Counted from the first letter of the stretch, positions 26,884 through 38,156 are shown. The stretch: 64,000 bases of DNA from Tulasnella sp. 424 (GCA_019633425.1 WSUB01000082.1:62001-126000); one strand, 5' to 3'. Program-made: numbers and translations. Notes: generated by a model from the letters alone, not told the origin.

Positions 26884-27894
26884 TTAATGAGCGACAACGG
26901 TCGAGAAGACCTTCGTGTAAACCGTGGCGTCCAGCTTGAGCGAAGCGACGAAGTTGAACTTGGCGCTGAGCTGAAGGAGGTACTGGACGATGGCCTTGCA
27001 GATGGTGACATCAGCAGAGGCTTTGAGGTTGATGCCAAGGAGACTCAGGGCGGTTCCCGTGAGACCGCTCAAGTCGGCCTTGATCCAGGCCTCAACGACC
27101 AGAAGAAGGGCACTGAGAGGGATCTCGACGAGGAGGGCGAGAAGGCCGGTGGTTGAAGAGAGGCAAGACTTGATGAAAGTCCGGAGGGCGAGCTTAACAG
27201 CGACAGCGGCAGAAGCGCAAGTGGCAACCTTGGCGTCGAGCTTGAGTGAAGCAATGACGTTGAGAAGAGCGGAAAGGTGCGCGCTGATCTTGGTCGAGAG
27301 ATCAGTGCAGCTGTTTCCGGCGACGACGATGGAGTTGGAGACGAAGAGGGCGATGTCGGCCTTGACTTGTGCGGCAATGTCGACATCGGTCTCGATGCAG
27401 GTAGTGACAAAGGCTTTGAGGCAGCTAGCGTGCTCCTTGGTGAAGACGGTGACGTCGATGCCAGCTTTGACGAAGATGTCGACATTGGTGGTAACCGTTC
27501 CGGCGATGTAGGCGTCAAGAGCACCGCAGAGCTTGACTAGGTCAGCAGTGCTCCAGGCATAAAGGGATGTACCGATGTTGAGGACAGCATGTGCGACCAC
27601 TTTGACATCGCCCTTGACCTGGGCGAAGATGCTGACGAGCTCGGAAGCGTACGAGAGATGTTCGTGGGTGAAGACCTTCAGAGCGACGTCAACGTCGACC
27701 GAAGCATGGATGGATGCGCCAACACCGGAGCCGATTCCAGGACCGCTTTCACAGGTATCGCAGCGAGGGACGATGCTGTCGATCTCCGAAGTACGAGCGA
27801 CCAGATCGGTGGAACGAGTGACAGGGATGGTAGCAGCCTTGGCGCCGAGGGAGAAAAGGGCAGGAATAACGAGCAGGAGATTGCGGAAGAGCAT
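26884..27894 (-). CDS. Intronless secreted alpha-helical protein, family unknown
   Basis: 336 codons without an intron, unusual among the neighbours. Residues 1-20 (MLFRNLLLVIPALFSLGAKA) are a clear signal peptide. A short segment with two cysteines follows (PRCDTCESG) and then a Gly-rich hinge. The rest is about 270 residues rich in Ala, Val, Leu, Asp and Lys. It carries recurring VDVxxK/KADI-like phrases (VDVDVALKVF, VDIFVKAGIDVTVF, VDIAAQVKADIALF), which suggests repeated amphipathic helices. A few scattered Cys may pair. Similar Ala/Val-rich secreted proteins are common among agaricomycetes, but I know no function. Overlapping plus-strand open frames in the same region are shadows caused by the codon bias of this gene. 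Confidence 0.82.
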   Translation of the reverse strand: MLFRNLLLVIPALFSLGAKAATIPVTRSTDLVARTSEIDSIVPRCDTCESGPGIGSGVGASIHASVDVDVALKVFTHEHLSYASELVSIFAQVKGDVKVVAHAVLNIGTSLYAWSTADLVKLCGALDAYIAGTVTTNVDIFVKAGIDVTVFTKEHASCLKAFVTTCIETDVDIAAQVKADIALFVSNSIVVAGNSCTDLSTKISAHLSALLNVIASLKLDAKVATCASAAVAVKLALRTFIKSCLSSTTGLLALLVEIPLSALLLVVEAWIKADLSGLTGTALSLLGINLKASADVTICKAIVQYLLQLSAKFNFVASLKLDATVYTKVFSTVVAH

Positions 27895-28021
27895 GTTTAG
27901 GATTGATAAAAGAGTGAGTGGGAGTAAGAGAGTGTGAAATGTGGGCCGTTGGAAGGGTTGATTAATGGAGGAAGGAGAGAGGCGCTGATGGAGAACAGAT
28001 GCCCTGCAAATCAGGACGTGC

Positions 28022-28027
28022 TTTATA
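28022..28027 (-). promoter_or_regulatory. TATA-like box of the secreted-protein gene
   Basis: TATAAA on the minus strand about 130 bp upstream of the ATG at 27894. Confidence 0.4.
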
Positions 28028-29255
28028 GTGGATCATGGCATTAGGACCCAAGAGCTGGGTAAACAGCGAGCTGAAGTTTTTTTCAGTTGTTGTCACGAGC
28101 AAACGGTTTGTTGTGTTGATCTCGTGTTTCCTTCCGTGATTCAATGGACTGGCAAGGCTGTGTTTGTTTCCCCTCGAGCACAATTCATCGTGAAGCAACC
28201 GGTAATCGGTCTTCCATTGCCCCGTAAACACCATTCTGAGGAACCTAATTCACTCTGGTCGATCCATGGGACAGTTTTGAGCAGAACGGGAATCCGGTGG
28301 TTTTGGAGTGGCACACGTGATAAGAACCTCTAGCGGGCGAAACAAATCAAGTTCGGGTCAGCCGTTCAGATGTGAATGAACTGAATCGAGCATTTGAAAT
28401 TCCAGAACTCCTGAGCGTTCGCAGACTCAACGAGCTCCGATGTAGTGCATCTGACGAGAGGGAGTTTAGCGAGTGTTCGCGCCCACGGCCAACGCCACAA
28501 GTCGAACTACGTTAGTGAACATGGCAACAATCGCTGTTGATCAGGGTCCTCCGAAAAAGCCTCGGCTAACGTTGACTGAAGTGGAAACCGTCGATCTCGT
28601 CTTCCGTTACGGCGTTACGTCCTTCAAGTCTCAGGTACACGTGATTCGTTCCTCCCCTGGTTGTGGGAGCAACACCCCACCGACCCCGACGCGTACGAGA
28701 ACTTGCCGGTAGCATCCTCCTAGTTGTTTCACTCTAAGTCGAGGATGCATTCTATCGGGAGGCCTCTCTTTCCGCCCATCGAAGTTGGCCCTCCTGCAGT
28801 TGCATTCTTTTCAACCGCAGAGCACGTCCGTCAAGCTGGTCGGCGGTTGGTCTAGATATGTTGGCAGCATATCTTTATATTACTGCTTTGCATATCAAGC
28901 GTTTACAGAGGGAGTCCAGATTGAGAGCACGACAAACCCTTCAAAGAAACGCGCGCATGAGCTTCTAAATTCTCAGTTCAGGCAAGACTCTATAGGTCCT
29001 GCCGATTTCGCATGGGAGGCTCAGCTGTGCGGAAAGGCCCATATATAGAAGTGAACAAGTCCCTTTCTAAACGTCAGAGTCGGTGGCGGATTCTCCCTCC
29101 CTGATGGAACGACGAGATATATAGCAGGATTTTGGCGCCGAGAATTGATAACCCTTCACACGGTTGGCAGAATGAACAATTGGCGCGTCGTGGCAACCAC
29201 ACCGCTCCCCCACCATTGATCTCCATTGGAGAGGATATCACAGGGACGATTTTGA

Positions 29256-29545
29256 GATTTTCGTACGGCCAAAAAGGGTCCAAAACTGTCGGAAGTGGGC
29301 CCTCTTTTCGCCGCGTCTTTTCACCAGGCGAAAATTTTCCATTACTTTCTCTGAATGTTTTCGTCAGGTTAATATGCTGGCGAAAACTCTCTCGGCAAGC
29401 GATCCGATTGGCCGCCGACATGATTTTCGTCACCATTTTCGCCCCACAAAACACGTGGGCGACAAAGTCCGATCCTTATCGCCTGACAAAAGTGATATCC
29501 TAAAGCGAGGGCCACTTCCCAGGATTTTCGCCGCGTTTTCGTCTG
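29256..29545. repeat. Cluster of TTTTCGCC / TTTTCGTC motifs
   Basis: Within about 290 bp the octamer TTTTCGCC occurs three times forward (near 29305, 29436 and 29523) and twice as its complement GGCGAAAA (near 29331 and 29379). TTTTCGTC occurs three times (near 29358, 29423 and 29536) and TTTTCGTA once (near 29258). Several copies extend into TCAGGT/CCAGGC or face CCTGAC. This density far exceeds chance. It could be a decayed mobile element, a satellite-like array or a protein-binding region; no coding function is evident. Confidence 0.6.
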
Positions 29546-29636
29546 ACTAAAAGGTCGATTTCGGCCCTGTGTATCTCTCTCCAGTGTCAAGCCCGAATAC
29601 TCTCAAAACCCACCCATTACAAACACGAAGACGACG

Positions 29637-32010
29637 ATGGCGAACACAAGGCAAAATGTTGTGAATCCCATTTCCGCCATTAGCGATGTTCCCGATCCAG
29701 TCCAGGAATTCGGACAGGATGATGGCAAATTCTATCGTTGCTACGATGCGCTGGCGGAAGAAATGGACCAGGACATGGCAAAAAGGCTGAAAGAGCAGCT
29801 TGACGGACTTCTTGTTTTTGTAAGCAGCTGAACTGCCTCTGACACCGTACTATTGGAAATTTATTCCGTCCCCGTACAGGCAGGTCTCTTCGCCGGAGTC
29901 AACACTGCATTTCTGGCCTTCGCACTTCCCCTCATGACCGCCGATCCGACTGACGACACCAACGCACTTCTCCTTCGAAACAATGCGATTCTTCTTGATA
30001 TTTTGCAAGGAAGAAATGAAAGTAGTCGGGAATCAGCTGCACTCCCTTCCAGCTCATTTTCTCCAGCTAAGGATGCCTTCGTCGTTAATACGCTTTTTGC
30101 TCTGAGCCTAGCTTTGGCTCTGATATCTTCTTTCCTTGCCGTCCTCGGGCGGCAGTGGTTAATCTATTACCGTAAACGCACGGTTGGAAGTGCCGAGCGC
30201 CAAAGGCTGGAGCAGATAGATAGGTTCCTTGAGCGGAGAAATGGCACCTTGAGCTCATCTTGGACGATGTGCTCCCATCGCTTCTCCAAGTCGGCCTCGT
30301 CTTGTTCTGTATTTCCCTCGTCATCTATCTTCGCGGTATTGACTCCTCACTTTCGTGGATAATCGGGAGCGTCCTGGGCGCTGCACTTGCAATTACACTC
30401 ATCATGGCAATTTGTGCCGGCTGGGATAAGTTTTGTCCCTTCCAGAGCTCACTCTCACACTTCGTCTCGTGGTGCATATTTTCACTCCCTCTTCATGTCG
30501 CCTGCACAACGGTACGCATGGCACTTGCTTATTTCAGGCTAATGTTCTATATTATGGCCCAGCTCGCATATTCACGGCCAGCGACAGATGATCTTTATCA
30601 ATTAGGCGAATTCTTGCACACAAAGCTCATTTTGCTCTCCCAACTTTTGGATCATCGGAGCTTCATGCATCTCTGGACGATGTTTCTTCTCAGAAAACCA
30701 GAGCCCGAGGAATTGCATATCGCCGCAATAAAACGAATCATTTCTACATCGGACGATGTCACCACCCTTCTACATGCAATTGCTAATATCTTTGCTATAA
30801 GAGATCGTGGGCTTTTGGGTCAATTGATAACTGAAGGAGAGTTGCGAAGCCGTCTCCTGACCTTAAGCGGAGCTATTTACCGCGGTACAATGCGGCTGGG
30901 GGGTGCCGATTGCGGTAAAATTGCTGTTGCTGGAGCGAGGCTAGTAGATTCAGCTCTGGCCCACATCATTCTGTCTATTCCAGATGATGTTGAAGCGAAC
31001 GTAGCGTTCCATTGGCTGTGCTGTTCGGTCTTCCTTACTCGCCGCAATCGAAGCAGCTTCTCCCTTGAGACACACCTCGTCCCATCGTCCTCCCCAGTCC
31101 TGCTGGAAGCACACATCGCATACATGATGACCCTTCGCGGACTCGGTTTCATGTCAAACGATGGACTTAACGCGACCCTCCTCTCCTATTCGGAACACCT
31201 GGCCTCTCCTAGCTGGAGGATGATGTCCTTGATGGCCATCGCTATTGCCGGCATAAGAGAGGTTCCCTATCACCCCTACAATATCGTTATCATGTTGCTC
31301 CTCGATCGTCATGCTGGTTGGCGTAAAAAAATCCGTGCCGCGTATTTGGGGTGAATCGATTTCCGGGTCCCTACCGCGTTTGCCGCTGAGCTCAGCTTTA
31401 CTGCGTAGCGGGATCAGGAACGCTCTATTCAACATCGAGCGTGCCGTTTTAGGTCCTGCAGGCTCTCGAGCAATGTGGCTGATAACGATGCCCTTGCTCT
31501 GCTTCTTGGCGGGGTCTTGAAGTCAGCGGACCGGGCAGTCTTTGATAAAGAACAGAATCCTCCTGTCGAAGTGGAACAAGTCTCCGTGATTCTGCAGTTG
31601 ACGGAGCACTATATTCTGGACCTAGGACGTACACGCACAATCTCGGAAGCTCGATGGCAGCTCCTAATAGACATGCTCAAGGTGTTTCAAGAGACGGGCT
31701 TGCGACTAGTCGCGGGCGAGAGGTGATATTTCCGCAACTTGACTTCAGGGATAGGCTGCTCATGCCAATCCAATCCCCGTCCAGATTTCCGATCGGTTTG
31801 GCCGACCGATTGATCTCCCTTTTCGCCGGATTGGAAGCCAGCTCATTAAAGATCCCTCGGAATGAAAACGAGGTCGAAGTTCTCCAATCGTTTGGACCCC
31901 TCGTGCACGGGCTCCTCGCGCTACAACCCTCGCGGAACCAAGCCCTTCGGCAAGCCTACGACGCCTTCAAGTTGAATGTTGATCGGGCATCTTATACGAT
32001 CAAGGTCTGA
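29637..32010 (+). pseudogene. DUF6535-type membrane protein gene, frameshifted
   Basis: Exon 1 (29637 to about 29819) encodes FYRCYDALAEEMDQDMAKRL; the next begins AGLFAGVNTAFLAFALPLMT after a GT-AG intron. FVVNTLFALSLALALISSFL and AVLGRQWLIYYRKR then follow. This order (cytosolic lead, hydrophobic pair, WLxxYxxR) is the DUF6535 domain frequent in agaricomycetes. At about 30235 the frame is lost: EQIDRFLE is in one frame, while KWHLELILDDVLPSLLQ, the expected continuation, is in another, with no plausible intron. The second frame runs to 31354. The C-terminal part continues in further frames (LLGGVLKSADRAV about 31500, then SFGPLVHGLLALQPSRNQ about 31890). At least two breaks suggest a pseudogene, unless the assembly has indels. 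Function of DUF6535 is unknown. Confidence 0.72.
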
Positions 32011-32644
32011 AATCGTGTTCTTTGGCTTTTGCGATTGCCTTTGACCTTGAATTCTTTCACAGCGTCGCCGCCGAGCTAACCGGGACCCCGACGTACAATG
32101 GTGTCAGTGCTAGATCAAAAGGTCTGCGAACTCCATTCCTTCCGCGGCCATTGCCCTCTCTCATGCCCGTGTCAATTTCAACAGAATAGTAACGATCCAT
32201 CTTAAGTCTCCGGTTATGCCACGCTGAGAGAAGCAGGTCGTGAGGATGGATCTCGGTAGACCATTCTTCACCTCTTCTCCCATTCTCTCGATATTTAGTT
32301 CCTGACACCTTAGTCGCCGGGTGCCGTTCTCAGTCACTTTCTTGGTTTCCTCACTGTTTTTGTCTCTTCTATTTGGTTCCCCCTTTCTCGTGACCCAGTC
32401 ATTCTTAGTCCCCCAGGGGGAGTGCCTGTGCCCTACTGAGGGAATAGATACCAATATTGTGTAGTAACATTTGCCCAAGCCTTACCTCGCTGCTCCCCGT
32501 CCGCCGAGCCAATGGTGTGCACATCCACATTCCTGATTCACAAGCGTCAAGTATGACAGCACACGACTCAGGTGGTCACGAACTACTTTTCATCTCCTTG
32601 GGGCTTGAAGTTTTCCAGAAAGCTCGGGGAGTTAGAAAAATTAC
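32011..32644. other. Intergenic, nothing recognised
   Basis: About 630 bp between the end of the DUF6535 locus and the stop of the mitochondrial tyrosyl-tRNA synthetase gene. Short open frames on both strands show no family resemblance. Confidence 0.4.
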
Positions 32645-34517
32645 TCAAGGCAATACGATAACTGTATGGTTGTCCGAACCCATCCTTACAACAGCCATCT
32701 TCTTGTCCTGTCCAACGAGATCTTCCTCCGTGAGGATACGTTTTGGGTCTGTCACTCGTACAGAGTTCAAGTAGAAGCCACCGGTTTTAAGAACGCGTTC
32801 TGCTTCAGCTACGCAAGCCCAAATAGAAGAAATCGGGTTAGCAATCTTTTTCAAAGGAAAGCAAAGAGACATGTTCGACGTACATCTTGACTTGACTCTC
32901 CCATTCTTTGCCAACAGCTTCGTCAATGGCACACCAAGTCCATCTTCCTTCGACGACAAGCGGACGAGACGAGGGTCCTTTGCGAATGCTGCTACCACGT
33001 CCTCGGATGCTAAGTGCCCGATGTCCGAGTCGAAGAGAACGGACGTGGCGGCTTCTGCTTGCCGGACGGCGTCTTTCCCGTGGACGAGCTCTGTTACTTC
33101 TCTCGCGAGCGTCCGCTGGGCGATTCGTTTGCTTGGGTCAGCCTGGTCAAAGGGACGTTAGCACGCCTAGAATCGACTGAGGCAAAGTGATGCGCGGAAG
33201 CAGAGCTCACCTCGTGTTCAGTCATAGTTTCATCGATCTTCTCCTGTGACAGAAGAGTGAACATGCTCAATAGCTGTCGGACCATGCCATCAGGCTGACG
33301 AATGAAGTACTGCGAGGAATAAAAAAGAATCACGCGTGAGGTTCAAGTCAGGCCAACACAAGTCCCGCGGGAACAGACTGACCTGGTAAAAGTCGTAGAC
33401 GCTCGTCAACTCCGAGTCCAACCAGACTGCGTTTCCAGCACTCTTTCCAAATTTCTCTCCAGACGGTGTCGTGAGAAGAGGGATGGTAAGACCAAAGACC
33501 TCATCCTCTAGCTTCGCGCCCTCCGCTTGTTCTGTCGCCTCAGACGAACCGGTTGCGGTTTTACGTCGTTGGATCATGTCGATGCCCGCTACGATATTGC
33601 CCCATTGATCAGACCCTCCAATCTGCAAACGGCAGCCGTACTCCTTGTTAAGCGTGTAGAAGTCGTGCGCTTGCAGGAGCTGGTACGTGAATTCTGTGAA
33701 GGAGATGCCTTGGGAAGCGTTCAGTCGGGAGCTCACGCTGTTCGATGAAGGAGCGAATCAGTTGGCAGGCCGTGGATTATAGAAAGGGAGGGCGCACCTA
33801 TCACGGGATAGCATGGTATTCACCTTTGCATGTTTCCCAACGGTTCGGAGGAATTCGAGCATCCCCATCTCGCGGAACCACGTTATGTTGTTCACGACCG
33901 TCGGGCTTTGCGCCTCGGATGTGCTCTGGGGACGACGTTCCTCCGCATATGCGGTAGCGGTCTTGAAGAATCGGTGTACTTGGCGGGTGATGCCTTCCTC
34001 ATTTACGGCGAGCTCTTCTTGGGAGAGCAGTTTTCGTTCGGTTGCCCGACCTCCAGGGTCACCGATCGAGCCCGTAGCACCACCGATCTTCAGGTCCGTC
34101 GCTCTCTCAGAACCTCAGTCTCCAATGCGAGGGAAATAGACGCAGGCTCACCAGTGCTATTGGACGATGTCCTCGAATACCAAAATGCAATAAAGTGATC
34201 AGCGGGAGTAGATTCCCAATATGCAGGGACCGTGCTGAGGGATCGACGCCGCAATACACCGTAATAGGCTGTTCACTGCAAATCTTTTCCAAGTTCTGAC
34301 TTGAGAAAGGTACAACTAAGAAATTCAGTTCCCGTCTTGCTCCGGAGAGTTGACTAGAATTGGGCAAGGGTCTGGCTTACCTGGTGGTCTGAGCGACAAG
34401 GCCCCGACCGTTAAGCTCGGCTACAAGGGAAGATGAAGCAGAAGCGGTTGAAGCATATCTCCGCAGTAACCGATATCCGTTTAACCGAATGGGTTTGTGG
34501 AACAGCTGATGCTGCAT
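32645..34517 (-). CDS. MSY1: Tyrosyl-tRNA synthetase, mitochondrial
   Basis: Class I synthetase that charges mitochondrial tRNA-Tyr. Exon 1 (34517-34381) encodes a basic import peptide ([20 protein letters not shown]) and then [14 protein letters not shown]. Exon 2 (from 34299) has [18 protein letters not shown], where HIGN takes the place of the HIGH signature as in fungal mitochondrial enzymes. Later come [51 protein letters not shown] and [16 protein letters not shown] (the KMSKS-type loop). The [20 protein letters not shown] segment follows. The C-terminal S4-like part ([19 protein letters not shown]) is in the last exon, 32808-32645. The start ATG is the only one giving an import peptide in frame. 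Confidence 0.94.
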
Positions 34518-35061
34518 TTTTCGGAGTTTGTCGCGAGAAGGACTTGAGAGGACTTTTCGGAACGGGAGGCGTGTGACCTCGCGTGAATAAATTTCCCACT
34601 GTTTCGATTATTCAGCACACCTCATTAGCGTGCGCCGTGCGGATGCGATCCTTTCGGACATCACGAGCGATATCGTTGAGCCCAAGGTACGTCCCATATG
34701 AGACATCGATTTCATATCTCGAAGTCGTTCGCTAGCTTATCATGGTGGGTTCCTTCTGATGGCGGACAGGAATCCCCATCGTTGGGTCCCGAGGATCTTT
34801 GGCGAGCACTGCTTCTAGAAGAGTGGTGGTACCTTTCTAGTGCAATCATCCCGATATCTTCTACGTCATCGCCCGAATCGACGAAAGTCACCCGGTCGAT
34901 AGAGAACCCCTTTGGAAGTGCAAAGGGTCGGGCCAACACTATCCGTGCAGATGAAATCTCAATCCTTTGACACCTCACGTGAGGGCGTCGATGATATATA
35001 AATGACGCGTTCGTTCCCAGTGGTTTCCGTAACGCTTTGCCCCCCGAAATCCTGGTAGGGG

Positions 35062-35070
35062 TATATATAA
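35062..35070 (+). promoter_or_regulatory. TATA box of the reductase gene
   Basis: TATATATAA on the plus strand, 84 bp upstream of the ATG at 35154. The 636-bp region 34518-35153 is the divergent promoter space shared with MSY1; no coding sequence was recognised in it. Confidence 0.6.
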
Positions 35071-35153
35071 GCTTCTCCCTTTTGACGAGAAACTGAAAAA
35101 GCATCATCGCCTCTTTTCCCAAAGATAGTATCGCTAGCCAACTAGAAGCAGAA

Positions 35154-36464
35154 ATGTCGACCAAGAACCCAACGAAGCACACCGCGATCGCTCTCACCGC
35201 CGCCAAGACTCTCGAAGCCATCGAAGTACCCACTCGATCTCCAGGAGATAACGAAGTGCTGATCAAAGTCGATTACGCTTCGTATGGCGCTGGAGACGCG
35301 CACGCCGTCGATGACAACTTTGATGTCTTTGAATACCCTGAAGGAGTGGGCCTCGTCGCTACTGGTAAAATTGTTGAAGTAGGAAAGAATGTCGAGGGTT
35401 TGAAGGAAGGTGATGAGGTGAGTGGTACGCGCGACTTTGGTGCATACGGGACAAGGGTGTTCATCACTTGCCCCAATATTATAGGTAGGAGCGTTCACCC
35501 AACCTGGAGCAGATCGAGGTCTGCAACAGTACGTCGTTGCTCCTGTTAATCGAGTGTCCAAGGTGAGCACCATATCCTACTCAACTTATTGTAGTTCATC
35601 GCTTCTAACGTCTATTATCCTCGGCTGCCACCCTACAGATCCCTTCCAATATCCAACCACAGGACGTCGCAGCCGTCCTCGACAACTTCGTCACCGCCTG
35701 GTACATCATCACCAATACCTTCGGACTCCACCTCCCAAAGACTCTCCCGGATACAGAGCGATATACCACAAGGGAGATGAGCGCCCCTATCCTCATTTGG
35801 GGCGCCGGTACCGGAACGTCCATCAACACTATACAAATCCTCAGATGGGCACACTACACAAACATCATCGCAACCGCATCAGAACGAACCGCACCAGCCG
35901 CCTTCGAATTCGGTGCCACTCACGTGTTCCATTACAACGATCCTGATGTTATCAAGAACATCAAGAGCGTCGCCGGAACGGAGCCCATTCGATACGCTTT
36001 GGATCCCGTGTGCACCAAGGACAGCTTGCAGAAGGTTTCAGAGGTTGTAAAGACACTCGAAAGTAAAGTGGCGATGCTCGTGCCGATCAAGTTGGGAGAT
36101 TTAAAGACTTTGACGGAGGGTGGTGCCAAGTTAGTGACCAGCGTACCGGAGGAAATGCTTCCGTTCGATGCGGGCGTTGAGCCTGTCCCCACGAATGCCT
36201 TAACCTGGGAGCAGGTACGAGTCTAATCGATTCCTTGTTTTGTTACGTCGTATTTGAACTGACACGCCACCGTAATAGGACCCAGACCTCAGGGACAACC
36301 TCCTTACAAAGATCTTACCCCAACTTCTGGAGTCGAAGGAGCTCAAGCCTCAGCCCGTCCAAGTCATCAACAAGGGCTCCCTATTGGAACGTGTCCAGGA
36401 AGCTGCAGAATTGGTTCGGACCAACCAGCTCAGGGGTACCAAGGCTGTCGTCGCGTTCGATTAA
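35154..36464 (+). CDS. Medium-chain dehydrogenase/reductase, zinc-less quinone oxidoreductase or enoyl-reductase type
   Basis: NAD(P)H-dependent oxidoreductase with GroES-like and Rossmann domains. Exons 35154-35417, 35485-35562, 35639-36214 and 36279-36464 sum to 368 codons (367 aa), typical for the family. The N-terminal part has TRSPGDNEVLIKVDYASYG and EGVGLVATGKIVEVGKNVEG. The nucleotide-binding core has QPQDVAAVLDNFVTAWYII, then PILIWGAGTGTSINTIQILR and FEFGATHVFHYNDPDV. The C-terminus has LLESKELKPQPVQVI and RTNQLRGTKAVVAFD. No Cys/His zinc ligands are visible at the usual places, so it belongs to the zinc-independent branch common among fungal 'toxD-like' enoyl reductases. The substrate is unknown and no biosynthetic cluster surrounds it. 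Confidence 0.87.
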
Positions 36465-36794
36465 TACTCATCGTGTCTTGGTAATAGTAGCGATGTCGAT
36501 CTGTCTCCGTATTTTTGGTATTCCCTGCTCTACGAGTATGAAAAAAATTAGTTGTCAATATAGAGTATCTTAGCAATTCCCTGTTGTAGACTTGAGGGCG
36601 AGGTGCTCAGGGCGGCCACGAATATTCGAGAGCGCATACGCATGATTAGGGCCCAAAATGAAAAAAAAAGGTTCAAAATAAGAACTACGGATACATCGTG
36701 AATATCATAAAGGTTCGGTAGTAAACGGGGGGTGTAGTAAGGTATAAATGGTCAGAATGGAGAAGTTAGAGGAGGCGGGAGGTCGAGTATGCAT
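36465..36794. other. Convergent intergenic region
   Basis: About 330 bp between two converging genes. It holds 3' UTR and terminator sequence with A-rich runs; nothing else recognised. Confidence 0.4.
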
Positions 36795-37252
36795 TTAGAT
36801 GCGACCAAGACCCTTGGTAGTCTTGCGAAGGCCCTTGACGTCCTTCTGTTTGCGAGCGGCATTGCGAGCCCTAATAATATGCAAAGCATCAGTAACGCTG
36901 TGGGTCCCGGGGGGGGGGAGAGAAGGACTCACTCTTCATCAGCCTCACGCTCGACCAACGCAACGTGCTGCTTCGCCTCTTTAGTCTGAGCTCTAGCCTG
37001 CTGCAACATCTTCTCGGTCTGTTTCTCAGACTTCTCGGCGTCCTTCACTTTCGCTTGAGCGAGGGCGAGGTTATCCTTGTTCCTGTTGAACATGCCACCG
37101 CTGCCAGTTCGACCGGTAGAGGAAACGTTACGATTGTCGTTGACGGTGCCCTTATTTCGTCCGAAGACGGAGCGGCTACGGGTGTTGGGACCGGCGCCGG
37201 CAGTGTTGGTGTTGTCGACGTTGTCGGTGGATTTACGTCCGAAGATGGCCAT
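36795..37252 (-). CDS. Small basic coiled-coil protein, conserved fungal type
   Basis: Two exons on the minus strand (37252 to about 36932, then about 36873 to 36795) give a protein of about 130 aa. The N-terminus MAIFGRKSTDNVDN is followed by repeated basic FGRNK/FNRNK phrases with Asn, Ser and Gly, probably disordered. A charged helix follows (KVKDAEKSEKQTEKMLQQAR, then KEAKQHVALVEREADEE) and is predicted to form a coiled coil. The end, KGLRKTTKGLGRI, is a conserved-looking basic tail. Small proteins with this 'FxRR/FGRN plus coiled coil plus KGLGR' layout are widespread in basidiomycetes; their function is unknown. TATAAG at 37362-37367 (minus) is about 110 bp upstream. Confidence 0.8.
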
Positions 37253-38156
37253 TTAGAGAGGTGTAAGAAAGGGGTAGTAGAAAGGGTAGAGAAGTTTTGG
37301 TGGTTTGTGGGAAGTGTGAGAGTGCTGATGATGAAGGAGGCCTTCGCTGTCCTCGTCGTTCCTTATATCTGAACGAGTGGAGCTGGTTGGGCGGTGCTAA
37401 GGTGTATGACGCAACCAGTACCCACTTCAGACCCCACCGAATAGCATTAATATTTCCCACTTGAGCTTGCGTGACAATCATTGGAGTGTTGGAGTCTTCA
37501 AAAATAAGTTAATGATGAGGGCCTGTGAGTAATGCCAAGGTGAGGGATCAACACGACGCATAGACGTGTGAAGGAAAGTGGGGCCTAAGCGTCAAAACCA
37601 TGCCCCTTCGGGGAATAAGACGGTGCTAACTGCCGAGTGCAAGGCCTCCTACGAGTGAAGCAATGACGTCGACAGCGTGCACTGATGGGGTGCCTTTCCA
37701 TCGTGGGTTTGAGTTGGCGCCCAGCTCCGGAGATCGAAAAGAGCCCATCGCTCATTCGGGAAAAGGCCAGATATCCTAAATCGAGTGCATGGAAAGGCAC
37801 GTAGGTATCGCTCGACTGCCTGAGGACATGGAGGGGATTCATAACAAAAGTTCGTGTTTCATTTTCGTTTTGACACTTTGGAGAGGAGACAGGGAGAGAG
37901 TATGCTATGAAATATGCAATGGACACAGCGAATAATGACAAGGGGGAACAAGAAGGGGAAAAAAGAGTAAAATCGTACATGATGTATAGCACAGACGCGT
38001 CGGTTGACGACGACTTTCGTTCATCGTGACACCACCACCTTTGCAGACCCAGTCTGCTCCAACAGCCGCCCCTCCTACCCTTCACACCTCCACCCACACG
38101 CGCGCGTTACCGACAGCCCACAAAAAAAGTTTAACCTCCTATCTCCTCCTTTTTGA
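37253..38156. other. Intergenic, nothing recognised beyond the promoter
   Basis: About 900 bp between the coiled-coil gene start and the stop of the polytopic membrane protein, both on the minus strand. Open frames here do not resemble known proteins. Confidence 0.4.
37362..37367 (-). promoter_or_regulatory. TATA-like box of the coiled-coil protein gene
   Basis: TATAAG on the minus strand about 110 bp upstream of the ATG at 37252. Confidence 0.4.

Larger units (their letters stand above)
27895..29636. other. Gene-poor region with possible decayed element
   Basis: About 1.7 kb between the secreted-protein gene and the DUF6535 locus. A possible exon-like fragment at 28519-28635 reads MATIAVDQGPPKKPRLTLTE onward and ends at a GTACAC donor-like site, but no downstream exon is convincing and I recognise no family. 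The right third contains the TTTTCG motif cluster listed separately. Confidence 0.35.

Noticed and set aside
26863..27937. Long plus-strand open frames (Arg/Ala/Val/Thr-rich) opposite the secreted-protein gene
   Set aside because: They are antisense shadows of a codon-biased single exon. The minus strand has a signal peptide and a sensible composition.
29132..29503. 123-codon plus-strand frame across the TTTTCG cluster as a gene
   Set aside because: Its translation is dominated by the repeated motif (FSPGENF, RRVF) and an equally long frame lies on the other strand. No domain or splice pattern supports it.
29256..29545. TTTTCG cluster as a CRISPR-like array
   Set aside because: The motifs are 8-12 nt, irregularly spaced and in both orientations, and the genome is eukaryotic.
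34230..34260. HIGN instead of HIGH as a catalytic defect in the mitochondrial tyrosyl-tRNA synthetase
   Set aside because: As far as I recall, the same substitution pattern is normal in fungal mitochondrial tyrosyl-tRNA synthetases, and the KFGKS loop and other motifs are intact.
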